5,549 nt of DNA, from NCBI GenBank assembly GCA_029560815.1, contig JAKQKF010000434.1, forward strand, positions 1 to 5,549, written 5' to 3'. Every line of letters begins with the position of its first letter. Within the stretch, counting starts at the first letter, position 1. The translations under genes were made by a program, and so were the position numbers. The notes under the pieces are model-generated. The model was not told the DNA's origin. It was given only the letters and a program-made list of their open reading frames with translations, and searched no databases. Positions 1 to 5,549 of the stretch are shown here, one piece after another. Source of the DNA: a bacterium (GTDB taxonomy: Bacteria; KSB1; UBA2214).

Positions 1-423
1 GTCGGCCGCTGCGGCGACATCCTCGGAGCGGATGATGTTCTTGACAAAAGCGGCGCCGCCCTCTTCGGCGCGGCCGTCGAGGTTCAATCCCTTGAGATGG
101 AGGTTGCCGCCGGCGCGGATTTCAAAGATGCGCGGGCTGCCGGCCCCGGGGGTGACGTTGCGGATGACGGGTTTTTCGGCCAAGTCCTCCGCTGCGCGGA
201 TGGTCAAGGTTTTGGTGATGTACATCTTGTCGTCGTTGTTGTAGGTGTAGAGTCCGCCGCTGTCGGTCAGCTCGATGATATCGCCCGAGGCGGCGGCCTG
301 GATAGCGGCGTTGAGGGTGTTCTCGCCGGCAGCCACCTGATGCAGGGTCTGCGCCGGAGCGCTGCCGGCCGTCAACAGCACGGCCAGCAGCAGAAAGAGG
401 GAGAGGCAGAGAGTTTTTTTCAT
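1..423 (-). CDS. Secreted parallel beta-helix protein, N-terminal part (runs off the left edge)
   Basis: Gene E begins near 423 and stays open to base 1, giving about 141 residues of a longer protein. The start MKKTLCLSLFLLLAVLLTAG, followed by an SAPAQ cleavage-like site, is a standard Sec signal peptide, so the product is exported. The mature part opens with a helix that scans as 'NTLNAAIQAAASGDIIEL', then short beta-rich turns (YITKTLTIRAAEDLAEKPVI, FEIRAGGNLHLKGLNLDG), as at the N-terminal cap and first rungs of right-handed beta-helix proteins of the pectate-lyase/chondroitinase-B fold. It matches gene D without gaps: 18 of 40 residues are identical in the block containing SGG-x-YT and LAEKPV-x-R, so the two are paralogues. 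It lies 34-37 bases after the stop of D and is probably co-transcribed. Two ATGs are adjacent (426 and 423); 423 is preferred because AGGAG lies 6 bases before it but only 3 before 426. Whether it ends in a sorting domain cannot be seen. Enzymatic activity is unproven. Confidence 0.85.
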   Translation of the reverse strand, partial: MKKTLCLSLFLLLAVLLTAGSAPAQTLHQVAAGENTLNAAIQAAASGDIIELTDSGGLYTYNNDDKMYITKTLTIRAAEDLAEKPVIRNVTPGAGSPRIFEIRAGGNLHLKGLNLDGRAEEGGAAFVKNIIRSEDVAAAAD

Positions 424-429
424 CATGTT

Positions 430-434
430 CTCCT
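430..434 (-). promoter_or_regulatory. Ribosome binding site of gene E
   Basis: AGGAG on the minus strand, in the context CCAGGAGAACATGATG. The spacer is 3 bases to the first ATG (426) and 6 bases to the second (423), so the site favours the second ATG. The choice changes the protein by only one residue. Confidence 0.6.
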
Positions 435-460
435 GGATTTGATGATTAAGGTTTTATGGT

Positions 461-2122
461 TCACTTCATTAATACGAATTTACGGGTGGCCTGGAAGCTG
501 CCGGAGCGCAGCTGGTAGAGGTAGACCCCCGAGGGGAGATCGGCGGCGTCAAAGCTCAGGCTGTGCGCCCCGGCCGTCAGTTTTTTCTCCAGCAGCGTGC
601 GCAGCTTCTGCCCGAGCATGTTGTAGAGCACCAGAGAGGTCATCCCCTCGCGCTCGAGTGAAAAGTTCAGGGTTGTCGCGGCATTGAAGGGATTGGGATA
701 GTTCTGTGCGAGGGCATAGACCGCCGGCTGAAGGGGGGCCAGGTCGACCGCAGTGATTTCGGTGAACTCGGCGCCGATGCTGGTCGGACCGTTGACCGTG
801 ATCGACGTCTGATTGTCCGTTCCGGTTATCGCTCCGCTCCAGCCGGTAAACCGCCACCAGCCGGAATCGGGCACGGCAGTGAGGGTGACGACGGTGCCGG
901 GGGGATAGTTGGGGGCGATCAGGGGCGGATCGCAGATCACCTTGCCTTTACCCTCGATCGTGACCAGAAAGGGCACCCGGGTGGGCGTCTGAGTCGCCCA
1001 GCGCAGATCGCCGAGAGCCTGGCCGTCGTGGCCGATGCCGTAAGCGGGCGAGGCCGCAGTCAAGGTATAATCATGCGCCGCCGGTTGGGCGTAGAGAGGA
1101 TCGAAGGCGTAGATGGTGGCGGCATCCACCTCGCCCCCCTTGCTGGAACTGATCCGGCTTGAATAGGGCACAGTGAAGATCAGGTTGAGGGTGTCGATAT
1201 GGCTGACGGTCGAGCCCGGCAGCTGTACCTGGACGACATAGTCGGCGCGCTCGGCCCGGACAGGCTTGGGCAGAATGCTGTTGGTGACGATAACATCGCG
1301 AAAAATCGTGTTCTTGTTGTTTTTGACATAGCACATCCGTGTTCCGCAGCTGTCGACCGTCAGATGCTCAAAAAGGAGGTAGGCATCGGCGGTGGAGGTA
1401 TCAGTGTCGGCATAGAAACGGATGCATTCCGCATAGACCTTTTTAAACGTGCAGTTGCGCACGATCAGGGTATCGACCGCCCGGGTCACTTTGTATTTTT
1501 CCGTCTCGGTGATGCGGATGGCCTCATCGCCCAGGTTCCGGAAGATGCAATTTTCGATCCTGACCGACCCCGCTTTGATCACCGGTTCACCTGATTCGGG
1601 CCGCAGGAAATAAAAGGCGTTACCGCCGGAATCGTTCTCCCAGTTGGGCGGGAAAAAATCCCTGAATTCACAGTTTTTCAGGGCGATGTTCAATCCCTCG
1701 CGGGCGAAGATGCGCGGAATCTGGGTCAAAGGGCCATGGCCGACGCGCAGGCCGTATTTCATCGGCCGGATGGCGTTGTAGCCGTCGAAGATGATGCCCT
1801 CGAAGACGACGTCATCGTGGATGCGGAAGATTTCGATGACGCTGGAGTCGAGGTCGCCATGGCGGAAGACCGGTTTTTCAGCGAGGCCGGGTTTGGCCAT
1901 GATCACCAGCGGGCGCTTGATCTGCAGGTGCATGGTGTCGGCGGTGGTGTAGACGCCGCCGCTGGTCACCAGGACGATAGTGTCGACCCTGGCGGTGAAG
2001 ACATAGTCGAGTGCCAGCTTGAAATCGTACTGGGTATCGACCTCGATCTTGCTCGCCCGGGCGCCGCCTGAAAGCGCGAGTCCGGCCATCAACAGGATGA
2101 CCATCATTTTGCCAACTTTCAT
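461..2122 (-). CDS. Secreted beta-helix protein with InlB-like repeat and T9SS type A sorting domain
   Basis: Gene D is complete at 553 residues. Seen in order: signal peptide about 1-23 (MKVGKMMVILLMAGLALSGG, then ARA); parallel beta-helix about 44-345 with rungs at 143-156, 184-205, 216-237 and 247-283; a closing segment at 341-376 (DPLYAQP, ASPAYGIGHDG, LGDLRW) typical of the end of such helices; a divergent InlB B-type repeat about 384-455 (GTVVTLTAVPDSGWWRFTGWSG, shown by its PPGT, GWSG and EF residues); and a sorting domain 468-553 with QNYPNPFN, LYNMLGQKLRTL, LPSGVYLYQL and the last strand ATRKFVLMK. By family knowledge the C-terminal domain directs export through T9SS and surface attachment or release. 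The helix could bind or cleave polysaccharide, as in PL6 and pectate lyases, but no catalytic Lys/Arg pair can be assigned, so the substrate is unknown. Three rungs share an N-C-x-F motif (N150, N191, N223). The start is firm: AGGAGG lies 7 bases upstream and overlaps the stop of gene C, 11 bases away. It is paralogous to gene E. Confidence 0.93.
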   Translation of the reverse strand: MKVGKMMVILLMAGLALSGGARASKIEVDTQYDFKLALDYVFTARVDTIVLVTSGGVYTTADTMHLQIKRPLVIMAKPGLAEKPVFRHGDLDSSVIEIFRIHDDVVFEGIIFDGYNAIRPMKYGLRVGHGPLTQIPRIFAREGLNIALKNCEFRDFFPPNWENDSGGNAFYFLRPESGEPVIKAGSVRIENCIFRNLGDEAIRITETEKYKVTRAVDTLIVRNCTFKKVYAECIRFYADTDTSTADAYLLFEHLTVDSCGTRMCYVKNNKNTIFRDVIVTNSILPKPVRAERADYVVQVQLPGSTVSHIDTLNLIFTVPYSSRISSSKGGEVDAATIYAFDPLYAQPAAHDYTLTAASPAYGIGHDGQALGDLRWATQTPTRVPFLVTIEGKGKVICDPPLIAPNYPPGTVVTLTAVPDSGWWRFTGWSGAITGTDNQTSITVNGPTSIGAEFTEITAVDLAPLQPAVYALAQNYPNPFNAATTLNFSLEREGMTSLVLYNMLGQKLRTLLEKKLTAGAHSLSFDAADLPSGVYLYQLRSGSFQATRKFVLMK

Positions 2123-2129
2123 CTTGTCT

Positions 2130-2135
2130 CCTCCT
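2130..2135 (-). promoter_or_regulatory. Strong ribosome binding site of gene D overlapping the stop codon of gene C
   Basis: The minus strand reads TAGGAGGAGACAAGATG. The TAG stop of gene C (2136-2134) shares its last two bases with AGGAGG, and the ATG of gene D follows after a 7-base spacer. Ribosomes ending on C would be placed at the start of D, which suggests translational coupling. It fixes the start of D with good certainty. Confidence 0.85.
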
Positions 2136-3609
2136 AAAATTGGTAAGTATAGCCGACCAGAAGATTGCCGAGAGTCTGGGTGACGTAATTGGTATTGCTG
2201 TAATACGAGTCGTAATATTTCAGTCTTTGGCTCACCCAGGCGAGTTCCAGGCGGCCGTAACCGGCCAGGTTGAGGCCAGTCCCGACCGACCAGGCGTCGG
2301 CCGCCGGACCCCGGTCCTTGATAGCCGCGCCATCCGGCACAAAGAGCGTGGTGGCCTGACGATAGCCCGCCATGAGCTCGAGGAAGGGGACGGGCGCCCA
2401 GGCGATGCCGCAGCGGAGGTCACTTTGGTCCGGGAGTTCACGGTTGGTCGGATCATCAGCCTGGAGGTCGATCTCACCTGCGCTGTATGGTGTGAATTGA
2501 TAATCGAGATAGAGTCTGAAGGGGTCGACGGGGCGGATCGCAGCGCCGAACGAAAAGGTGGCTGGATGGTGGAATTCAGCCGTGCCCGCCGTTGCGGCCG
2601 ATTCCGTTCCCTCCGCACCTGCGGTGACGGTGGTGGCACGCCATGTACGGGTGATGGTGTAGGGCAGCCTGACCTGGATGCCGAGACTCAGGCGTTCGAA
2701 ATTGAAGAGCGCGCCGAGAGCGCAGTGGAGGGCCCGATAGTCGGAGTTTCCCCTGGTGACGACATCGAGGGTGTCATAGGAGAAGCGGAAGCGGTTGTCC
2801 TTGGCGATGTCGAACCAGCCGACCCGGTTGAGACTCTGCAGATCGGACGATTCTCCATCGCGGAGGGCGGCGGAGGCGCCGAGCTGGATGCGGGCGCCCG
2901 GCGCCCAGGCGAGGCCGGCGGTGAAGGTGTGGATATCCCCCTCGCGCTGCCGCTGAAAACGCGACCAGGAGAAGCGGACCGTGTCAGTGACCACCCGCGG
3001 GACCACCCCGTACTCGTCATAACCGATGTGGGGGTCGAGAAAGGTGTCATTGCGGTCGAAATCGTCGAGAGCGCTGCGGGCATATCCGGCCGAGAGGACC
3101 AGCTTCTGGCTGGAGATGCGCAGGGGCCAGGCGGCTGAGATCTGCCGGATGCCGCAGCGGTTCAGCTCCCGCTGCCAGTCGGCCGCCTCCTCGCTGAAGG
3201 GTTCGAGTCCGAGCACCGGTTCTTCGACCCTGTAGGAGGAGTCCTGGGCCAGCTCGTAATCCCAGATGCCGTTATCCGCCGGATCGGGGATGTAGAGCCC
3301 CTCGAGATAACTGGCAAGGGTCCAGAACATGCGATTGGGTCGGTAGACCTGGTTTTCACGCCAGAGGGCTGAGGCGCGGTCGGCAGAGATGGAGAGCTGG
3401 AGCCGGTCGATCCCGGCCAGGCCGGCGGGATTGAACCACAGCGCGCCGGGGTCAGCTGTTTGAGCGGTGAAAGCAGCGCCGAGCGCTGCGGCCCTGACGC
3501 CGGTTGACTGATCCAGCGGCAGCCCCTGGAATGCGAGGTTGTCGCCGCGGTGCTGTGCCGCTGCGGCGGCGATGTAAAGAAGGAGTATCAGAGCTGTTTT
3601 TCTGGACAT
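2134..3609 (-). CDS. Outer-membrane beta-barrel protein, PorV/OMPP1-FadL-like
   Basis: Gene C encodes 491 residues from ATG 3609. The start MSRKTALILLLYIAAAAAQ is a signal peptide with an A-x-A-type end. Next comes the signature shared by PorV/PorQ and OMPP1/FadL barrels: GVRAAALGAAFTAQTADPGALWFNPAGL (key residues R39, G44, D53 and NPAGL 60-64). The rest is alternating hydrophobic/polar strands with aromatic girdles, for example FSFGAAIRPVDPFRLYLDYQF and FLELMAGYRQ, ending NLLVGYTYQF with the terminal Phe typical of barrel assembly substrates. At about 490 residues it is longer than the usual 340-400-residue PorV, because of a polar, charged stretch at about 90-150 (YIPDPADNGIWDYELAQD onward) that may form an extracellular loop or cap. 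Lying between another PorV-like gene and a T9SS cargo gene suggests a shuttle or attachment role; a FadL-like transporter is the alternative. An upstream in-frame ATG at 3627 lacks a ribosome site, while AGGAG precedes 3609 by 10 bases, so 3609 is chosen. Confidence 0.85.
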   Translation of the reverse strand: MSRKTALILLLYIAAAAAQHRGDNLAFQGLPLDQSTGVRAAALGAAFTAQTADPGALWFNPAGLAGIDRLQLSISADRASALWRENQVYRPNRMFWTLASYLEGLYIPDPADNGIWDYELAQDSSYRVEEPVLGLEPFSEEAADWQRELNRCGIRQISAAWPLRISSQKLVLSAGYARSALDDFDRNDTFLDPHIGYDEYGVVPRVVTDTVRFSWSRFQRQREGDIHTFTAGLAWAPGARIQLGASAALRDGESSDLQSLNRVGWFDIAKDNRFRFSYDTLDVVTRGNSDYRALHCALGALFNFERLSLGIQVRLPYTITRTWRATTVTAGAEGTESAATAGTAEFHHPATFSFGAAIRPVDPFRLYLDYQFTPYSAGEIDLQADDPTNRELPDQSDLRCGIAWAPVPFLELMAGYRQATTLFVPDGAAIKDRGPAADAWSVGTGLNLAGYGRLELAWVSQRLKYYDSYYSNTNYVTQTLGNLLVGYTYQF

Positions 3610-3619
3610 GTCAGGATCG

Positions 3620-3624
3620 CTCCT
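3620..3624 (-). promoter_or_regulatory. Ribosome binding site deciding the start of gene C
   Basis: AGGAG on the minus strand lies 10 bases before ATG 3609. It immediately follows the alternative ATG at 3627 and would fall inside the coding region if that one were used. The 3627 ATG has no purine-rich site at a usable distance. The 10-base spacer is somewhat long, so this choice is likely but not certain. Confidence 0.6.
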
Positions 3625-3639
3625 CATGCAAAATGGGAT

Positions 3640-3660
3640 CCCGCACCTGGGGCGTGCGGG
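3640..3660 (-). terminator. GC-rich hairpin upstream of gene C (possible attenuator or mRNA-stability element)
   Basis: A perfect 7-base-pair inverted repeat: CCCGCAC and GTGCGGG around a 7-base loop. It lies 30 bases before the chosen start of gene C. On the minus strand it is followed by ATCCCATTTTGC, with only four T's at a distance, so it is a poor intrinsic terminator by itself. It stands 10 bases after the hairpin at 3671-3685. Together they may slow transcription or protect an mRNA end between B and C. The type is the nearest available label. Confidence 0.4.
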
Positions 3661-3670
3661 GCGGGCGAAA

Positions 3671-3685
3671 ACCGGCAGGGCCGGT
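3671..3685 (-). terminator. Weak intrinsic-terminator-like hairpin just after gene B
   Basis: A perfect 6-base-pair stem, ACCGGC and GCCGGT around the loop CCT on the minus strand, starts one base after the TGA of gene B and runs into TTTT (the last stem base plus three T's) before C. The short GC-rich stem and brief T run suggest partial termination at most. Its place directly after a stop codon and before the next gene of the same direction fits tuning of downstream expression or 3' end protection. Confidence 0.5.
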
Positions 3686-3686
3686 C

Positions 3687-4715
3687 TCAGTTGATCACAA
3701 AACCAAAGCTGAAGCGGTGGACGGCATCAAGATAAGCGCCGTAGTCGCTGTAGGCGTAGTCGATCCGCATCCTGTTCCAGGCCAGTCCGAAACCCAGTGA
3801 GAGGCCCTCGGTATCGTAATTCATTTTGTATCCCGCCCGCAAAAAGAGCAGGGCATTAAAGCCGTACTCGAGGCCAAAGTTGTACTGCTGATCATAGTCC
3901 CGCGGCTGCACCAGGTCGACTGCCAGCAGCAGGCTCTGGTTCTGCGAATGGATGAGGGAGTGGCCGCTGGCCGAGACCAGCCAGGCGGCCATGCCGATGT
4001 TGAAGGTCTGGGGCAGGGGATAACCCTTGCCGTTGTAGCGCTGATAGTAGGTCGAATCGGTGGAGGCATCGTAACGCGGCAGATTGACCTGATCGTAGAA
4101 CCTGACTTCGGGTCCGAAGTGGCGGATGGCTGCGGCGATCTCCAGCCCCATGAAGCCGGTGTCATAGGTCAGCCCGCCGTCGAAGAGAATGGCTCCCGCG
4201 CTGCGTATGCCCAGATCCTCACGGGCGTACTTGGCCGAAAGACCAAAGGCGAACTTGTCGGTCAGCTCGCGGGCGAAGGAGGCGCCGATCAGGGCCGAGC
4301 CCGGCTCGATAGTCTCGCCGGTGTAGCCGAGATAGAGGCCGTCGTAGAAATCCAGGGCATCCACGGAGGTGACCTGAATGGCTCCGATGTCGGTGGCGAT
4401 GGCGTGCAAACCGAAGGTGCCGAGGTTGGGCACGCTCCATGCGCCCGAGATCGCGACGTGCGAGATGTCGAGAAAATAGTCCATATAGTCGAAGGAGACA
4501 TCCATCTTCGGGATCCGGGTCAGGGCTGCGGGATTGAAAAAGGCGGCGTCGGAGTGGCTGGCCGCAGCGGAAAACGCTTCGCCCATGGCACTGCCCCGCG
4601 CGCTGGTCGGCACCTTGAGAAACTGGAAGGCGGTGGTGCCGACTTTTTCGAAAGAGAGCAGCGGCCCGGCTGCGATGAAGAGGATGAAGAGGAGTTTACT
4701 GATCTTGCCGTTCAT
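3687..4715 (-). CDS. PorV/PorQ-family outer-membrane protein
   Basis: Gene B encodes 342 residues from ATG 4715, matching the usual size of the family. MNGKISKLLFILFIAAGPLLSF is a signal peptide. The family signature follows: VGTTAFQFLKVPTSARGSAMGEAFSAAASHSDAAFFNPAALT (key residues R40, MGEAF 44-48, D56, NPAAL 61-65). After it come barrel strands and turns such as FDYMDYFLDISHVAISGAW, FAFGLSAKYARE, YNFGLEYGFNALLFLRAGYKMNY and LGFGLAWNRMRIDYAYSDYG. By family knowledge, PorV sits in the outer membrane and takes T9SS cargo from the translocon to the attachment complex, and PorQ acts in related surface export. Many FCB genomes carry extra paralogues of unknown cargo, so the exact role here is inferred. 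The last residues, RFSFGFVIN, end in Asn instead of the common terminal Phe. It follows cargo gene A by 98 bases. Start choice: GAGG lies 7 bases before 4715, while the in-frame ATG at 4730 has no ribosome site. Confidence 0.92.
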   Translation of the reverse strand: MNGKISKLLFILFIAAGPLLSFEKVGTTAFQFLKVPTSARGSAMGEAFSAAASHSDAAFFNPAALTRIPKMDVSFDYMDYFLDISHVAISGAWSVPNLGTFGLHAIATDIGAIQVTSVDALDFYDGLYLGYTGETIEPGSALIGASFARELTDKFAFGLSAKYAREDLGIRSAGAILFDGGLTYDTGFMGLEIAAAIRHFGPEVRFYDQVNLPRYDASTDSTYYQRYNGKGYPLPQTFNIGMAAWLVSASGHSLIHSQNQSLLLAVDLVQPRDYDQQYNFGLEYGFNALLFLRAGYKMNYDTEGLSLGFGLAWNRMRIDYAYSDYGAYLDAVHRFSFGFVIN

Positions 4716-4722
4716 GATCGAA

Positions 4723-4726
4723 CCTC
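4723..4726 (-). promoter_or_regulatory. Ribosome binding site deciding the start of gene B
   Basis: GAGG (context GCGAGGTTCGATCATG) lies 7 bases before ATG 4715. No comparable site precedes the in-frame ATG at 4730. The remainder of the A-B gap (4731-4813) shows no convincing -35/-10 pair, hairpin or small gene. Confidence 0.55.
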
Positions 4727-4813
4727 GCATGTAGGACGATTTGGACAGGAAATCATCGGGCGAATCATGCCGAGCTCGATGCGCGCCGCACCGGTTCCCG
4801 GACTGTCATGGCG

Positions 4814-5549
4814 TCATTTCACAATGATAAACTTGCCGCTCACCTTGTCTCCTGCGGGCGTGGTGATGACGTAAAGATAGATCCCGGAGGCGATCTCCTG
4901 CTCGTTGCGGGTAACCTGGAACCAGGCCGTCGTGTAGACCGGATCGGTGTGCTCGATGGTCTGGATGAGCTGGCCGGCGTAGGAAAAGATGCGGATGGTG
5001 CACCGTTCAGGCAGACCGTAGAAACCGATCTTGTCCTCGGCGCCGGTCTTGCCGCCGAATCCCGATTCAATGTTGAAAGGGTTGGGAGCGACAAAAACTT
5101 GCCGCATTACAGGCACGGCGGCGACATTCTTGTCGTGCCGGGTGATATTGGTGCGGCCGCTCAGGTGGCCCTGATCATCCACCGAAACCACTGAATAGTA
5201 ACGCCGCTCGCCGAGCTTGAAGACCGGATCGGCGTCAGTATACTCGTAGATGCCCCCGCTGCCGGTCTGCCCGGCGGGGATGGATGCCAGCAGCGCCCAG
5301 GGGCCCATGCCGGCGTCGCTGCGGTAGATACGATACTCGCGCAGGGCGCCTGTCAGGCGGGGGTGGGTGAACTGGTCCGGGCCGTTTTTCCAGGTGATGC
5401 GCACCTGTCCGTCGCTGGTGTTCTCGACCGTGATCACCGGGGCCGGCACGGGGACGGGGATGCGATAGTCGCCGTCGCGGGGATTCTCCTCCGGCCAGAC
5501 CGGGAGGGCGATCGAGTCGGCGCCGAGATAGGCCTGAAAGGCCTTATGC
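4814..5549 (-). CDS. Secreted protein, C-terminal part: fibronectin-III-like domain plus T9SS-type sorting domain
   Basis: Gene A is open to the right edge; 244 residues and a TGA stop are visible, and the frame continues upstream without a stop. After a linker (ALPVWPEENPRDGDYRIPVPVPAPVI) lies a fibronectin-III-like domain at about 38-138 of the visible part, with VRITWKN, YRIYRSD, and RRYYSVVSVDDQGHLSG strands. A sorting domain follows at about 151-244: VFVAPNPFN, KIGFYGLPERCTIRIFSYAGQLIQTIEH, a W-x-V-x-R-NEQE segment, ASGIYLYVI and the final GDKVSGKFIIVK. This is the subtype with LPxxCTIRI(F/Y), common at the end of large extracellular proteins of KSB1/Calditrichota-like bacteria, and differs from the QNYPNPFN type in gene D. 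By family knowledge the domain targets the protein to T9SS. The catalytic or binding part lies outside the window, so its function is unknown. A GTG at 5449 could be read as a start, but it has no ribosome site and cuts into a domain boundary, so the gene is taken as 5'-truncated by the window. Confidence 0.88.
   Translation of the reverse strand, partial: HKAFQAYLGADSIALPVWPEENPRDGDYRIPVPVPAPVITVENTSDGQVRITWKNGPDQFTHPRLTGALREYRIYRSDAGMGPWALLASIPAGQTGSGGIYEYTDADPVFKLGERRYYSVVSVDDQGHLSGRTNITRHDKNVAAVPVMRQVFVAPNPFNIESGFGGKTGAEDKIGFYGLPERCTIRIFSYAGQLIQTIEHTDPVYTTAWFQVTRNEQEIASGIYLYVITTPAGDKVSGKFIIVK

Noticed and set aside
97..687. Plus-strand open frame (196 codons) across the D-E junction
   Set aside because: It covers the antisense of two real genes and their gap; low-complexity Gly/Arg/Ala-rich product without domain or ribosome site.
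1199..2071. Plus-strand open frames opposite gene D
   Set aside because: Antisense shadows rich in Asp, Gly and Val; gene D has a signal peptide, domains and a strong ribosome site.
461..2122. Naming gene D a PL6 alginate/chondroitin lyase
   Set aside because: The fold resembles this group, but no catalytic Lys-Arg pair or calcium site can be assigned by eye, so only the fold is called.
2140..3138. Long plus-strand open frame (332 codons) opposite gene C
   Set aside because: It lies wholly antisense to a well-supported barrel gene, has no signal, domain or ribosome site, and its Gly/Asp/Glu/Val-rich composition is what the reverse of a GC-rich coding frame gives.
4764..4809. Short minus-strand frame in the A-B gap (ATG at 4809, 14 codons, MTVREPVRRASSSA)
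   Set aside because: Too short, no ribosome site at a usable distance, and no sign of conservation or a leader-peptide hairpin.
4716..4813. Possible promoter in the A-B gap
   Set aside because: No convincing -35/-10 pair could be read, and consensus elements are unreliable for this lineage. B may simply be co-transcribed with A.
3948..4874. Long plus-strand open frame (308 codons) opposite gene B and the end of gene A
   Set aside because: It is antisense to a clear PorV/PorQ gene and crosses a gene boundary, with no recognisable domain. It is a shadow of GC-rich coding.

Overview
The window is GC-rich DNA with five protein genes, all on the minus strand, so it reads from high to low coordinates. 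Tight spacing (gaps of about 98, 77, 11 and 34 bases) suggests one transcription unit or two closely linked ones. The outer two genes are cut by the window edges. No tRNA, rRNA, CRISPR array, insertion sequence or other mobile element was seen, and no stretch over 300 bases lacks a gene.

In transcription order the genes are: (A) 5549-4814, the C-terminal part of a secreted protein with a fibronectin-III-like domain and a type IX secretion (T9SS) type C-terminal sorting domain; (B) 4715-3687, a PorV/PorQ-family outer-membrane beta-barrel; (C) 3609-2134, a second, longer beta-barrel of the PorV/OMPP1-FadL type; (D) 2122-461, a secreted right-handed parallel beta-helix protein with an InlB-like repeat and a classical sorting domain carrying QNYPNPFN; (E) 423-1, the N-terminal part of a second secreted beta-helix protein clearly paralogous to D.

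The sorting domains (PNPFN near the start, SG-[IV]-YLY near the end, a terminal K-F-[IV] strand) and the PorV-like barrels point to a Gram-negative bacterium of the FCB group. GC-rich DNA together with PNPFN-type domains, divergent InlB repeats and multiple PorV/PorQ paralogues is most reminiscent of Calditrichota/KSB1/Ignavibacteria-like lineages, often known only from metagenomes. This placement is inference from domain style.

The genes make sense together as an export and cell-surface module. PorV-type barrels receive T9SS cargo at the outer membrane through the C-terminal domain, and here two such barrels sit between cargo genes bearing two different sorting-domain subtypes. The beta-helix proteins could bind or cleave polysaccharide, but no catalytic residues can be assigned. 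Two perfect hairpins in the B-C gap may partly separate expression of A-B from C-D-E. Nothing here proves a wholly new system. The most useful leads are possible cargo-shuttle pairing, the tandem beta-helix paralogues and the double hairpin.
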